Under the pieces are notes generated by a model, which saw nothing but the letters and a program-made list of their open reading frames with translations, was not told where the DNA came from and ran no database searches. A DNA stretch of 57,912 nt from Gemmataceae bacterium (GTDB taxonomy: Bacteria > Planctomycetota > Planctomycetia > Gemmatales > Gemmataceae): the NCBI GenBank assembly GCA_009691845.1, contig SIAJ01000028.1:1-57912 (forward strand), in the 5' to 3' direction. This document shows, piece by piece, positions 17,539 through 26,002 of this stretch. A program made the translations under genes and the position numbers. Numbering within the stretch: position 1 is the stretch's first letter; each line of letters begins with the position of its first letter.

Positions 17539-18717
17539 TCACGAACCCGCGAACACTTCTTCCGCTGCCGCGACGCCGGCTCCGGAATTTATCTTAACAC
17601 CGACGCCTCGCAAGCACTGCTCCAGTGCGGCCAGGATCGTGAATACGACGGCCGGTCGGCTGTTGTGGCCCATCAGTCCGATTCGCCAAATTTTACCCTT
17701 GAAGTCGCCCAGGCCGCCGCCGATCTCGATGCCGAAATCGTTGAGCAGGCGTTTGCGAACCGTGAGATCGTCCACGCCGGACGGCACGAAGACCGCGTTC
17801 AACTGCGGGAGTTGGTTGCCTTCCTTCGCGGAGTATTTCAGCCCAAGTGCGGTGAGGCCGGCCTTTAGAGCCTTGTGATTCTGTTCGTGCCGTTTCCAGC
17901 GGGCTTCGAGGCCTTCTTCGTGCAACAGTCGCAGGCCCTCGCGGATCGCATAGTTCATCGTGATGGGAGCCGTGTGATGATACGCCCGGTCGCTGCCCCA
18001 ATATTGGCGAATCATCGTCATGTCGAAGTACCAGCTTTGCACCTTCGTCTTGCGGCGAGTCATCGCCTCTTCCGCACGTGGACTGAAGGTCACGGGCGAC
18101 AATCCTGGCGGGCAACTCAGGCCTTTTTGCGTGCAGGAATAGACCGCGTCGAGTTCCCACTCGTCCACTTTCAATGGCACGCAGCCAAGCGACGTGACGG
18201 CATCGACCACGAGCAGCGTGTCGAATTCATGGCACAGCTTGCCCAGTTCAGCGATCGGCTGCAACGCACCGGTCGAGGTTTCCGCGTGGACGATGCTCAG
18301 TACTTTCGGGCGGATCGTCTTGAGAGTTTCACGCAATCGATTCAGGTCGAACACTTCGCCCCACGGTTGGTCGAGGACCGTGAGTTGAGCTCCCGTTCGG
18401 CTGGCCACGTCGATCATGCGCTGGCCGAAGAAGCCCTTGAAGCAAACGACGACCTTGTCGCCTGGCTCGATGAGATTCACCAGGCAACATTCCATACCGG
18501 CCATGCCGGTGGCACTGATGGGAAGTGTGAGTGAATTCTTGGTGAGAAAGGCATCGCGCAAAAGCTGCTGCGTTTCCAGCATGATTTCGAGAAATGCCGG
18601 GTCGAGGTGACCGAGCAACGGCGTGGACATCACGGAAAGGACGCGTGGATGCACGTCGCTGGGGCCTGGCCCGAGAAGCAATCGTTGCGGCGGATTCAAC
18701 TGACCGGGGATCGGCAT
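17539..18717 (-). CDS. Alanine--glyoxylate / serine--pyruvate aminotransferase family protein
   Basis: A 392-residue fold-type I PLP enzyme. LLLGPGPSDVHPRVL at the N-terminus, GMAGMECCLVNLIEPGD, VVDAVTSLGCVPLKVDEW and the PLP-lysine segment SCTQKGLSCPPGL (Lys198) match class V aminotransferases of the AGXT/SPT type. IGGGLGDFKGKIWRIGLMG is the conserved C-terminal stretch. Expected reaction: transamination of glyoxylate with alanine, or of serine with pyruvate or glyoxylate, in the cytosol. It is followed by the nucleotidyltransferase-like gene and preceded 33 bases upstream by the SDR gene on the same strand. Exact substrates cannot be deduced. Confidence 0.92.
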   Translation of the reverse strand: MPIPGQLNPPQRLLLGPGPSDVHPRVLSVMSTPLLGHLDPAFLEIMLETQQLLRDAFLTKNSLTLPISATGMAGMECCLVNLIEPGDKVVVCFKGFFGQRMIDVASRTGAQLTVLDQPWGEVFDLNRLRETLKTIRPKVLSIVHAETSTGALQPIAELGKLCHEFDTLLVVDAVTSLGCVPLKVDEWELDAVYSCTQKGLSCPPGLSPVTFSPRAEEAMTRRKTKVQSWYFDMTMIRQYWGSDRAYHHTAPITMNYAIREGLRLLHEEGLEARWKRHEQNHKALKAGLTALGLKYSAKEGNQLPQLNAVFVPSGVDDLTVRKRLLNDFGIEIGGGLGDFKGKIWRIGLMGHNSRPAVVFTILAALEQCLRGVGVKINSGAGVAAAEEVFAGS

Positions 18718-18750
18718 GACAATTTTCCAAGGGTAAGTAGGGGTGATATG

Positions 18751-19545
18751 CTACGAATTGCGTTCGCTGGCAGCGATTGGCCGCAATGCCATTTGCTGGG
18801 CATCCAGGCCGCCATCGACGTTGATAATGGTCCCAGTCGCATAACTCGCAAAATCCGACGCGAGGAAGACGTACCACATGGCGAGATCATCGACCGTGGA
18901 AATCCTGCGGACTGGAATCTGCTCCAGGATTGCCTGTCGGGTCGCGGGTTCCGAACGAAGCCCCATGTCCGTGAGCGGCGTCTCGACCAAACCGGGGGCA
19001 ATCGCGGCCGTCGTGAAGCCGTGCGGAGCCAACTCGATTGCGAGTTGCCGGGTCAACGCGTTGACCGCCCCCTTGCTCGCATCGTAGAGCGTGTGGGCCG
19101 GTTCGGAGCGTGCGCCATTCAGAGAGGTTGTGAAGAGGATGCGACCTCCCGTGCCGGCCGCAATCCCACGACGTGCAAACTCCTGGCTCGCCGCCAGCGC
19201 GGCCCAAACGTTTAGCCCAAAAATGAAGTCGAACTGCTCGCGATTCAATTCCAGAAATGCGGGTTCGCGGAATGCGCCAACGTTGTTTACCAGGACGTCA
19301 AGCCTGCCGAGTCGGTCCCAGGCTTCACCGACCAGGCGTTGTGGTTCACCCGGCTTCGAGAGATCGGCTCGAATATAGTGCGTGCCGGGCTGTTTCAGCA
19401 GTTCACTAACCTCGGGGCAGTCCGCGAGAGCGCGTTCCGAAGCAAACACCACCTGCGCCCCGTGGCGCACGCAGGCAGCGCCCGCACCGAGGCCGATGCC
19501 GCTACTACTGCCCGTGATCAGGATTTTTTTGCCGTTGAGAAGCAT
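18751..19545 (-). CDS. SDR family oxidoreductase
   Basis: A 264-residue short-chain dehydrogenase/reductase. The cofactor loop TGSSSGIG is near the N-terminus, then LVNNVGAF, the catalytic Ser in FTTSLNGA and the YxxxK pair in YDASKGA, and the C-terminal DFASYATGTIINVDGG typical of FabG-like classical SDRs. The frame is open upstream to 19773, but that part is built from intergenic repeats. ATG 19545 gives the normal four to six residues before the cofactor loop. No strong ribosome-binding site is seen. It lies immediately upstream of the aminotransferase and may be co-transcribed. The substrate is unknown. Confidence 0.9.
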   Translation of the reverse strand: MLLNGKKILITGSSSGIGLGAGAACVRHGAQVVFASERALADCPEVSELLKQPGTHYIRADLSKPGEPQRLVGEAWDRLGRLDVLVNNVGAFREPAFLELNREQFDFIFGLNVWAALAASQEFARRGIAAGTGGRILFTTSLNGARSEPAHTLYDASKGAVNALTRQLAIELAPHGFTTAAIAPGLVETPLTDMGLRSEPATRQAILEQIPVRRISTVDDLAMWYVFLASDFASYATGTIINVDGGLDAQQMALRPIAASERNS

Positions 19546-19561
19546 GAGGAACAGTGTACTC

Positions 19562-19721
19562 GTCACGCTCCGCGTGACGACTGTCCCGGCGGCCCCATCG
19601 TTATCGGAGAGATTATGCAGGAATCGCGATTGTCGCCCTTCGCTCCGCGAAAGTGCGAGGCAGGCTACCCAAGTGCGCCGAATGCCATCTCGAGGGGCAG
19701 GTCGCACTTTCGCGGAGCGAA
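19562..19721. repeat. Two different intergenic palindromes
   Basis: GTCACGC-TCC-GCGTGAC (19562-19578) is a tight 7-bp hairpin. Further on, TTCGCTCCGCGAAAGTGCGA (19639-19658) is an exact 20-base inverse of 19702-19721. Both lie between the divergently transcribed SDR and SMP-30-like genes. They resemble the REP/REPIN-like elements of this window rather than regulatory operators. Confidence 0.75.
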
Positions 19722-19820
19722 AGACGACAATGAGCGGCGCTGCCTTCCACGACGTGGAGTTTGAGGAGTACACTCAGAAGTGCTCCTGGCTATCCTATTT
19801 ATCACACCCCGGAGTTGTGC

Positions 19821-20789
19821 ATGACTGCGCTTCGCTCGACCATTGCAACCGTCTTCCATTCGCAATCCTCCGATGCCGACCGGTTTTTGCCGGAAGGCCC
19901 GCGTTCGGTCGTCGTCGAGGGCCGTCCTGGCATCGCCTGGGTGAATATTCAAACCGCGACGGATTCCACGCGAGGCGACATTCACGTTCGCTTATGGGAT
20001 GGCGAGCATCGTGCACATGTACAGCCTGCCCGGCCGGGTTTTTGGTTTCCGACGGATCGTCCGAACACCCTCCTGGTTGGCATGGAGAAACAGGTCGGCA
20101 CGCTGAATCTGACGACGAATACGTTCACGGCACTCGCCGACATTGGTGATCCGAACCCGCGAACCATCATCAACGACGGTGAAATTGTTCCCGGCGGACG
20201 AGCGATCGTATTCGGTACGAAAGACGTTCGCTTCGCGTTCCCAGTCGCCAAGCTGTATTTGTTCACGCTCGACGACCGGCGACTCAGCGTTCTGGCCGAG
20301 GGCCAACTCTGCTCGAACGGCAAGTGCTTCGCACAGGACGCGAATGGCCTCGTACTTTACGACATCGATACACCCCATCGAAATGTGGTTCGGTACCGAC
20401 TCGACCTTGCGGGAAGAGCCGTGTCGGAGAAGAGCGAAGTACTAAGTTTTCGAGACGAGCCAGGCTTTCCCGACGGAATGGTCGATGTCGGCGACGGTAC
20501 GGTGATCGTCGCCTACTACAATCCGGAGCCTGTGCCGGCGGGTCGGGCCGTCCGCTACGACCTGAAAACGGGCAAGGCCGTTGAAGAATGGCTGACGCCT
20601 GGCTCGCCACGAGTAACTTGTCCTTTGCTGGTCGAGCACGAAGGCCGCGTTCGGCTCGTGTTGACAACGGCTACCGAAGGAATGCCTGCCGAAATGCGCG
20701 GATCGTGCCCGAGCGCGGGCGATCTGTTTTGGGCGGAGACGAACTTGGAGCGAATTTCGTCGAGCGAGATTGTTCAACTGAGTAGCTAA
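19821..20789 (+). CDS. SMP-30/gluconolactonase/LRE family protein
   Basis: A 322-residue six-bladed beta-propeller of the SMP-30/regucalcin type. Visible family elements are FLPEGPR with the metal-binding Glu, IINDGEIVPGGRAIVFGTKD, LCSNGKCF with the likely metal Asn, and DEPGFPDGMVDVGDGTVIV with the catalytic-type Asp. Members hydrolyse sugar lactones using a divalent metal. The frame is open from 19761; I start at ATG 19821, which begins just before the first blade. No signal peptide, so probably cytosolic. The neighbours give no pathway context. Confidence 0.8.
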   Translation: MTALRSTIATVFHSQSSDADRFLPEGPRSVVVEGRPGIAWVNIQTATDSTRGDIHVRLWDGEHRAHVQPARPGFWFPTDRPNTLLVGMEKQVGTLNLTTNTFTALADIGDPNPRTIINDGEIVPGGRAIVFGTKDVRFAFPVAKLYLFTLDDRRLSVLAEGQLCSNGKCFAQDANGLVLYDIDTPHRNVVRYRLDLAGRAVSEKSEVLSFRDEPGFPDGMVDVGDGTVIVAYYNPEPVPAGRAVRYDLKTGKAVEEWLTPGSPRVTCPLLVEHEGRVRLVLTTATEGMPAEMRGSCPSAGDLFWAETNLERISSSEIVQLSS

Positions 20790-20825
20790 TGCATTGTCAG
20801 CCTTGTAAATAATGGATGATTCAGT

Positions 20826-20925
20826 GTAGCCCTCTCGCTCTGCGAGAGGCGGGTCCGAGCGTTTGGTGAGACAATTCAACGTTCCGCAGCGCCTTTGCCT
20901 CCCTCCCGCGGAGCGAGAGGGCTAC
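20826..20925. repeat. REPIN-like element (GTAGCCCTCTCGCT type)
   Basis: Starts with GTAG then a hairpin with arms CCTCTCGC and GCGAGAGG. About 50 bases later an inverse copy (GGAGCGAGAGGGCTAC) closes the element. Two REP units in opposite orientation, each headed by GTAG, is the REPIN layout. Confidence 0.8.
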
Positions 20926-20970
20926 ATATGAGTCCATCCATTCGTCCATGGTTGACGAATCGCTAGTTTC

Positions 20971-21040
20971 GTAGCCGCACTCGCCAGAGTGCGGGTCGTC
21001 GGCACCATGAGGTCCCCCGTGTTCTGGCGAACGCGGCTAC
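20971..21040. repeat. REPIN-like element (GTAGCCGCACTCG type) abutting recQ
   Basis: GTAG, then a perfect hairpin CCGCACTC-GCCA-GAGTGCGG (20975-20994). The inverse unit ends with CGAACGCGGCTAC at 21040. The next base is the A of the recQ ATG, so the element forms the whole immediate leader of recQ. The same family recurs at 23272-23324 and 57648-57700. Confidence 0.85.
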
Positions 21041-23260
21041 ATGACTGCCATGCCAAAAGATCCCCTCCCCGAAATCCAGGCCCTCATCACCCGTCACTGG
21101 GGCTATCGCGAGCTTCGTCCGCTTCAGGAGCAGGCGATCCGGGCCAACTTGGAGCGTCGCGATTCGCTCGTTGTCATGCCGACTGGTGGTGGCAAATCGC
21201 TCTGCTTTCAGGCCCCGGCCGCCTATCGGACGGGCGAGATCACCGTCGTTATTTCGCCGCTCATCTCGCTGATGAAAGATCAGGTCGATGCGTTGAAAGC
21301 AGCCGAAATCGCTGCAATTCGGGTTGATTCAACGCTAGACGAGGAAGAAAAAACCCAGGCCGCGAGAGAACTCCGGGCTGGTCGCGTGCGCTTGCTGTTT
21401 GCTTCTCCGGAACGCATGATGACGGATCGATTTCAGTCGTTTCTAAAGGAACTTGGCGTCCGCACGTTCGCGATTGACGAGGCACATTGCATTAGCCACT
21501 GGGGGCACGATTTTCGACCGGAGTACCGGCAGCTCGCCTCGATCCGCGAGAAGTTTCCGGAGGCCACGTTTCACGGGTTCACGGCCACGGCGACTGAGCA
21601 AGTGCGGCAGGACATCATCGATCAACTCAAGCTGCGAAACCCGGCCGTGCTGGTCGGGAATTTCGATCGCCCGAATCTTCTCTATCGGGTGTTGCCGCGG
21701 AAAAACTTTGTCGATCAGGTGTTGGCAACTCTGGAGCGCCATCGCGGTCAGGCGGGAATCATCTATTGTCCGTCGCGGAACAAGGTCGATCAACTGACGG
21801 TTCGCCTGAAAGACCTCGGCTATAACGCCATGCACTATCGGGCGGCCCACCCCGATGAATCGGCCGACCAGAACACCTACGACCGCAAGGCCACGCACGA
21901 TGCGTTTCGTGCCGGCACGTGCGACCTGGTCGTGGCCACCGTCGCGTTCGGCATGGGGATCGATCGCTCCGATCTGCGCTTTGTGCTGCACACGGGCATG
22001 CCGAAATCGATCGAGCACTATCAACAGGAAGCCGGGCGCGCGGGCCGCGATGGACTCGAGGCTGAGTGCATTCTGCTACATTCCGGTGGCGATATGATGA
22101 TGTGGAAGAAGATGGCCGAGAAGGCGTTTGAAGAGAAACGAATCGATCGTGCGTTGCTGGAACATTCGAAAAGCCAGCTAGAGCAGATCAACTCGTACTG
22201 CAATGGAAGCAAGTGCCGGCACCGCGTGTTGGTCGAACATTTCGGGCAGGAGTTCACGATCGAGAATTGCGGTGCGTGCGATCTGTGTCTCGGCGAGATC
22301 GACTTTGAGCCGGACAGCACGGTGATCGCTCAAAAGATTCTCTCCTGTGTGGCGCGTGTGGGGGAGCGATTTGGCGGCGGGCACGTCGCGAGTGTGTTGC
22401 GAGGGGTCGAAAACGAGCGCATCTTGAAACTCGAGCACAACCAGCTCAGCACGTTCGGCTTGCTGAAGGATTATCCCGATCGGGCGATCCGCGATTGGGT
22501 GTCGCAACTGGTTGGCGAAGAGCTGCTCACGCAAACGAGCGACGAATATCCCGTGCTCAAGCTGAATGGTGAATCGTGGCAGGTGATGAAGGGCAAACGT
22601 TCGGTTCGGCTGACCCGCCTGGGCAAAGCGGCCCCAAAGCGTTCGCAGGCCGAGGAGGCGAACTGGGAAGGCGTTAATGTACCGATCTTCGATGCCTTGC
22701 GCAATTGGCGGCGAGAACTTGCCTCTCGCAACGGAGTTGCTCCGTTCACGATCTTTCACGACAGTTCGTTGCGAGATATTAGTCGAGTGCGCCCGACGAC
22801 GCTCGACAAGCTACATCAGATCTCAGGCGTGGGCGAACTCAAGTTGAAACAATACGGGGCGGCCATCCTGGAACTGGTCGGCCGCATGTCGAAGGAAATC
22901 GGACTGAGCGCGGACAACTCAACTGAGGTCCTCAAGCCGGAAACCAAGTCCCGCCAGGTGGCGACCATGGCTGCAACAGAGGCGTTCCCCTACTTTCGTG
23001 AAGGTAAGTCGGTTGCGGAAGTCGCTCAGATTTTGGGTAAGGCCGTATCCACCGTGGGCGACTATCTGGTCGGGTTCATTGAGGAAAAGAAACCAGAGAG
23101 CATCGACCCCTGGGTGGCACCGGCAGTTCGCGACCGGGCTATCGAAGCCATCAACGAGTATGGACGGTTGCGTCTGAAGCCGGCCTTCCTGGCGTTGAAT
23201 CAGGAAGTGCCCTACGAAACGATTCGGGTGGTGGTCGCATTCATGAATGCACGATCTTAG
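21041..23260 (+). CDS. recQ: ATP-dependent DNA helicase RecQ
   Basis: A 739-residue SF2 3'-5' helicase acting in recombinational repair. Walker A MPTGGGKSLCF (Lys52), DEAHCISHWGHDFRPEY box, TATATEQVRQDI, motif VI region QEAGRAGRDG. The RQC zinc site uses the Cys residues of CRHRVLVEHF and CGACDLCLGE. An HRDC domain follows at about 545-620 (RNWRRELASRNGVAPFTIF), then a C-terminal helix-turn-helix segment (SVAEVAQILGKAVSTVGDY). E. coli RecQ is 609 residues; the extra length is this HTH tail. Two starts are possible: ATG 21041, directly joined to a REPIN, and ATG 21050. Neither has a ribosome-binding site. Confidence 0.95.
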   Translation: MTAMPKDPLPEIQALITRHWGYRELRPLQEQAIRANLERRDSLVVMPTGGGKSLCFQAPAAYRTGEITVVISPLISLMKDQVDALKAAEIAAIRVDSTLDEEEKTQAARELRAGRVRLLFASPERMMTDRFQSFLKELGVRTFAIDEAHCISHWGHDFRPEYRQLASIREKFPEATFHGFTATATEQVRQDIIDQLKLRNPAVLVGNFDRPNLLYRVLPRKNFVDQVLATLERHRGQAGIIYCPSRNKVDQLTVRLKDLGYNAMHYRAAHPDESADQNTYDRKATHDAFRAGTCDLVVATVAFGMGIDRSDLRFVLHTGMPKSIEHYQQEAGRAGRDGLEAECILLHSGGDMMMWKKMAEKAFEEKRIDRALLEHSKSQLEQINSYCNGSKCRHRVLVEHFGQEFTIENCGACDLCLGEIDFEPDSTVIAQKILSCVARVGERFGGGHVASVLRGVENERILKLEHNQLSTFGLLKDYPDRAIRDWVSQLVGEELLTQTSDEYPVLKLNGESWQVMKGKRSVRLTRLGKAAPKRSQAEEANWEGVNVPIFDALRNWRRELASRNGVAPFTIFHDSSLRDISRVRPTTLDKLHQISGVGELKLKQYGAAILELVGRMSKEIGLSADNSTEVLKPETKSRQVATMAATEAFPYFREGKSVAEVAQILGKAVSTVGDYLVGFIEEKKPESIDPWVAPAVRDRAIEAINEYGRLRLKPAFLALNQEVPYETIRVVVAFMNARS

Positions 23261-23271
23261 CCGGGAATTTC

Positions 23272-23324
23272 GTGGCCGCGTTCGCCAGAGTGCGGGGCGG
23301 CCGCGTTCCGGCGAACGCAGCTAC
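23272..23324. repeat. REPIN-like element downstream of recQ
   Basis: GTGGCCGCGTTCGCCAGAGTGCGG followed by its inverse ending CGAACGCAGCTAC, 11 bases after the recQ stop. It is the same family as 20971-21040, with a G replacing A in the first tetranucleotide, so recQ is bracketed by two copies. Confidence 0.8.
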
Positions 23325-23419
23325 GCATTCCGCCATATTCTCGATAGGATGAGAAAGATCGGCGGATTGGGCAAAATGCGCAGCGTGAATAACCTGAGTT
23401 CATAAGGATTTGGCCCGGC

Positions 23420-23785
23420 ATGGAAGGACTCCGCGAGTTTTTGGAAAAAGTGCGTCAACAGCACCTCGTGCGTGGCTATCTGCGCGCAATGCTTCATGTT
23501 TGTATTGGCCGCAGGATTACCAAGGCGGACGGCACGTTGCTTTCCAACGGCGTGACCTGGCGCGATCTTTCGGATCTTCTACGCACAATTCGCTGGGACA
23601 AGGAACTTGTTCGAGAGCTTGGATTGGACCCGGATGATCTGCCGCCTCGCGATCGCCAACGCTACTGGTACGCGGCGATATTGGCCGCCCAAGTGACGGC
23701 ATCGGACGCCCGGGAGTTGGGCGACGAATTTGCCAAACGCGTAGCCCCGCTCGGCTTCGTGATCGGCCCGGCTCCGGGCTCTTGA
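23420..23785 (+). CDS. Hypothetical protein
   Basis: A 121-residue soluble protein from ATG 23420. I do not recognise the family. It is rich in charged residues, with predicted helices around REFLEKVRQQHLVRGYLRAM and DLSDLLRTIRWDKELVRELG, and has a DPDDLPPRDRQRYWY segment. No signal peptide or membrane segment. The 3'-rich codon pattern matches neighbours, supporting a real gene. It lies between recQ and a membrane-anchored protein, with over 140 bases on each side, so context gives no function. Confidence 0.65.
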   Translation: MEGLREFLEKVRQQHLVRGYLRAMLHVCIGRRITKADGTLLSNGVTWRDLSDLLRTIRWDKELVRELGLDPDDLPPRDRQRYWYAAILAAQVTASDARELGDEFAKRVAPLGFVIGPAPGS

Positions 23786-23927
23786 TCGTTGCCTGAGATG
23801 TGCCAACGACCCTGCGACTCGTAACAAAGCGACCGCGTGCTCCGGCATATCGCGTTGACCCGACTCGGCACAACCCCTATCATTCGCACAATAAGAAGGA
23901 TTTCCATAGTGCCAGGAGTGAGCGCTC

Positions 23928-24824
23928 ATGAAGGCGGAAGAGCGTAAGCAGATCGAAACCAACTCCCTCATACTCGCTGTCCAGAAGGCGAAGCAGTATT
24001 GTTCCGGACGGCCGCTGTACTACCTCGTCGGCACCATTTTGCTGATCACGGTCGGAGTAATTCTTTACCGCTACTATTCGAGCGAGCGGAAGAAGGCACG
24101 CGATGCGATCCAGTTCCAACTCATGAGCGCGGATACCCCGGAGAAGCTCAAGATGGGGATGGAGGAATATCGTGGCACCATTGAAGGAAGCCTGTACAAG
24201 TCGCAACTCGCGCGGCGATTGCTGAATCAGGACGGCTTACCCAAGCTCGGTACGGACCGCGCCGAAGCACGTCGCCTGGCCGCTAACAGCGTGAGTGATG
24301 CGCGTGGCTACTTCCTGGAACTCACCACGGAACTCAAGGAGAAGGAACAAGCAGCCCTACTTCAAGAAGCTTGGCTCTCCGCCGCAAAGGCCGAGGAATC
24401 GCTCGTGGGCTTGCCGATAACTGAAGACGGAAACGATTCACGCGGGGATATCGATAAGGCCATCGGCTACTACGAGAAGGCTGCCGCGATCTTCGCGGAC
24501 AAGGACTTCAGCAAGAGTTACAAGGAACGGGCCGAGAAACTGAAGGCGAACAAAGACCAGTTCGTGAAGGATCAAAAAGAGCTGTACAAGTTCCGTGAAT
24601 CGCCGTTCTTGTTTCCAGGGCACCCGCCGATTCCGGGCGGACCGAAGCTCGATCTGAATCCGCCAGTGATTCCACCGTCGCCGATGCCTCCGAAAACGGA
24701 ATCTTTGAATCCAGATCCGAAGCCAAGTCTGCCGCCCAAGGTTGATTTGCCCGCGGTTCCCAAGGCCCCGAAGGCCGATCCGAAAAAGACCGATCCACCC
24801 AAGGTGGACCCGAAGGCCAAGTAG
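23928..24824 (+). CDS. Membrane-anchored protein with TPR-like helices and proline-rich tail
   Basis: A 298-residue protein. A single membrane segment at about 29-49 (LYYLVGTILLITVGVILYRY) follows a short charged N-terminus, so the rest should be periplasmic. Residues about 55-215 form amphipathic helices with tetratricopeptide-like spacing (KAIGYYEKAAAIFADKDFSK), reminiscent of YfgM-type ancillary chaperones. The last about 75 residues are a Pro/Lys/Asp-rich tail (PPKTES, DPKKTDPPKVDPKAK). This layout is common in planctomycetes, but I cannot name the family. It may act as an adaptor on the outer face of the inner membrane; this is inference. Confidence 0.7.
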   Translation: MKAEERKQIETNSLILAVQKAKQYCSGRPLYYLVGTILLITVGVILYRYYSSERKKARDAIQFQLMSADTPEKLKMGMEEYRGTIEGSLYKSQLARRLLNQDGLPKLGTDRAEARRLAANSVSDARGYFLELTTELKEKEQAALLQEAWLSAAKAEESLVGLPITEDGNDSRGDIDKAIGYYEKAAAIFADKDFSKSYKERAEKLKANKDQFVKDQKELYKFRESPFLFPGHPPIPGGPKLDLNPPVIPPSPMPPKTESLNPDPKPSLPPKVDLPAVPKAPKADPKKTDPPKVDPKAK

Positions 24825-24845
24825 CGTCTCCGCTGCCTTTCCAAA

Positions 24846-24897
24846 GTAGTCGGCACACTCGTGTGCCGACTCTCCGCACACGGAGTGTGCGGGCTAC
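24846..24897. repeat. REPIN-like element (GTAGTCGGCACAC type)
   Basis: GTAG followed by TCGGCACAC-TC-GTGTGCCGA, then CCGCACAC-GGA-GTGTGCGG and a closing GCTAC. Both hairpins are near perfect. It sits just upstream of the pseudouridine synthase start (24917). Confidence 0.85.
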
Positions 24898-24916
24898 AAC
24901 TGCCGCAGTCCGTGTC

Positions 24917-25960
24917 ATGTCCACTCCCGATGAACCAGACGAAGATCAGGCTCTGCCCACCGCCGCGGCGAGGCCTGCTCGTCGAGGACCCATCGAGATT
25001 GACGTTCGGATCAAGGCCGAGGGGATGCGGCTCGATCGTTATCTCGCCCTCAATTTCCAGGAATTTAGCCGCAACGTCATCCAGGACGCAATCGACAACG
25101 GCTATGTGCTCGTCAACGGCAAGCCATCCAAATCCAGCCACAAGGTCCGTCACGGCGACATGCTGCGGATCCAGCTTCCGGAACCGAAACACGACATCCC
25201 TGTCCCCGAGGACATTCCGCTCGACATCATCTACGAGGATGAGTGGCTCGCACTCGTAAATAAGCCGTACGACATGGTCGTGCATCCCGCCAAGGGAAAC
25301 TGGTCCGGCACGCTGGTGAACGCGTTGCAGTTTCACTTCAGTTCGCTGAGCAAGGCAAATGGCAGCTATCGGGCTGGGATTGTCCATCGCCTCGACCGCG
25401 ACACGAGCGGCGTAATCCTGATTGCGAAAGAAGAGAACACACACCGCGAATTGGCCGGCATGTTCGAGTCCCGCAAGGTCTTCAAGGAATATGCCGCTAT
25501 TACGTCCGGGGAACCCGACCGGGATAGCGACTACATCGAGGGACGCATCAAGCACCATCCCACGGACCGCACCAAGATGTTTGTGACCACCGACCAGAAC
25601 GACACGGAGGCCAAGGACGCGTGCACCTACTACGAAGTGGTTGAGAGGTTCCGGGGTTATTCATTCGTCCGCTGCCAACCCCGAACGGGCCGCACGCACC
25701 AGATTCGCGTTCACCTCGCCAGCGTCGGCTGCCCCGTTCTTGCAGATAAGGCCTACGGCGGATGCGATCACGTGAATCTGTCCGACCTGAATGGAAAGAT
25801 GCCAGGCGAGAATGATGAAGTGATTATCAATCGCCAGGCACTGCACGCATTGAAATTGCGATTCATGCACCCGAGAATCGGACGCTGGATGGAGTTTGAG
25901 GCCCCGATGCCGGAGGATTTCGCGGGCCTACTGGCGGCCCTACGGCAATATCGCAGGTAG
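24917..25960 (+). CDS. RluA family pseudouridine synthase
   Basis: A 347-residue RNA pseudouridine synthase. An S4 RNA-binding domain at about 35-95 (GMRLDRYLALNFQEFSRNVI, VLVNGKPSK) precedes the RluA catalytic domain with HRLDRDTSGVILIAK, whose Asp160 is the expected catalytic residue. FVRCQPRTGRTHQIRVHLAS is the other family block. This domain order is that of RluD/RluC, which modify 23S rRNA; the exact target cannot be set. ATG 24917 is chosen because codons upstream come from the REPIN. The stop codon TAG is itself part of a REP GTAG (25957-25960). Confidence 0.92.
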   Translation: MSTPDEPDEDQALPTAAARPARRGPIEIDVRIKAEGMRLDRYLALNFQEFSRNVIQDAIDNGYVLVNGKPSKSSHKVRHGDMLRIQLPEPKHDIPVPEDIPLDIIYEDEWLALVNKPYDMVVHPAKGNWSGTLVNALQFHFSSLSKANGSYRAGIVHRLDRDTSGVILIAKEENTHRELAGMFESRKVFKEYAAITSGEPDRDSDYIEGRIKHHPTDRTKMFVTTDQNDTEAKDACTYYEVVERFRGYSFVRCQPRTGRTHQIRVHLASVGCPVLADKAYGGCDHVNLSDLNGKMPGENDEVIINRQALHALKLRFMHPRIGRWMEFEAPMPEDFAGLLAALRQYRR

Positions 25961-25985
25961 TCCTGTCGCTTTGCAACAGGGCTAC
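25957..25985. repeat. REP-like hairpin supplying the rluA stop codon
   Basis: GTAG (25957-25960) heads a short hairpin TCCTGT...ACAGGG and the element closes with GCTAC at 25985. The TAG of GTAG is the stop codon of the pseudouridine synthase gene. Confidence 0.7.
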
Positions 25986-26002
25986 CTGCGAATTCGACGC
26001 CA

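Noticed and set aside
19562..25985. CRISPR array
   Set aside because: The repeats here are palindromic, differ between sites, are separated by genes and have no regular spacers.
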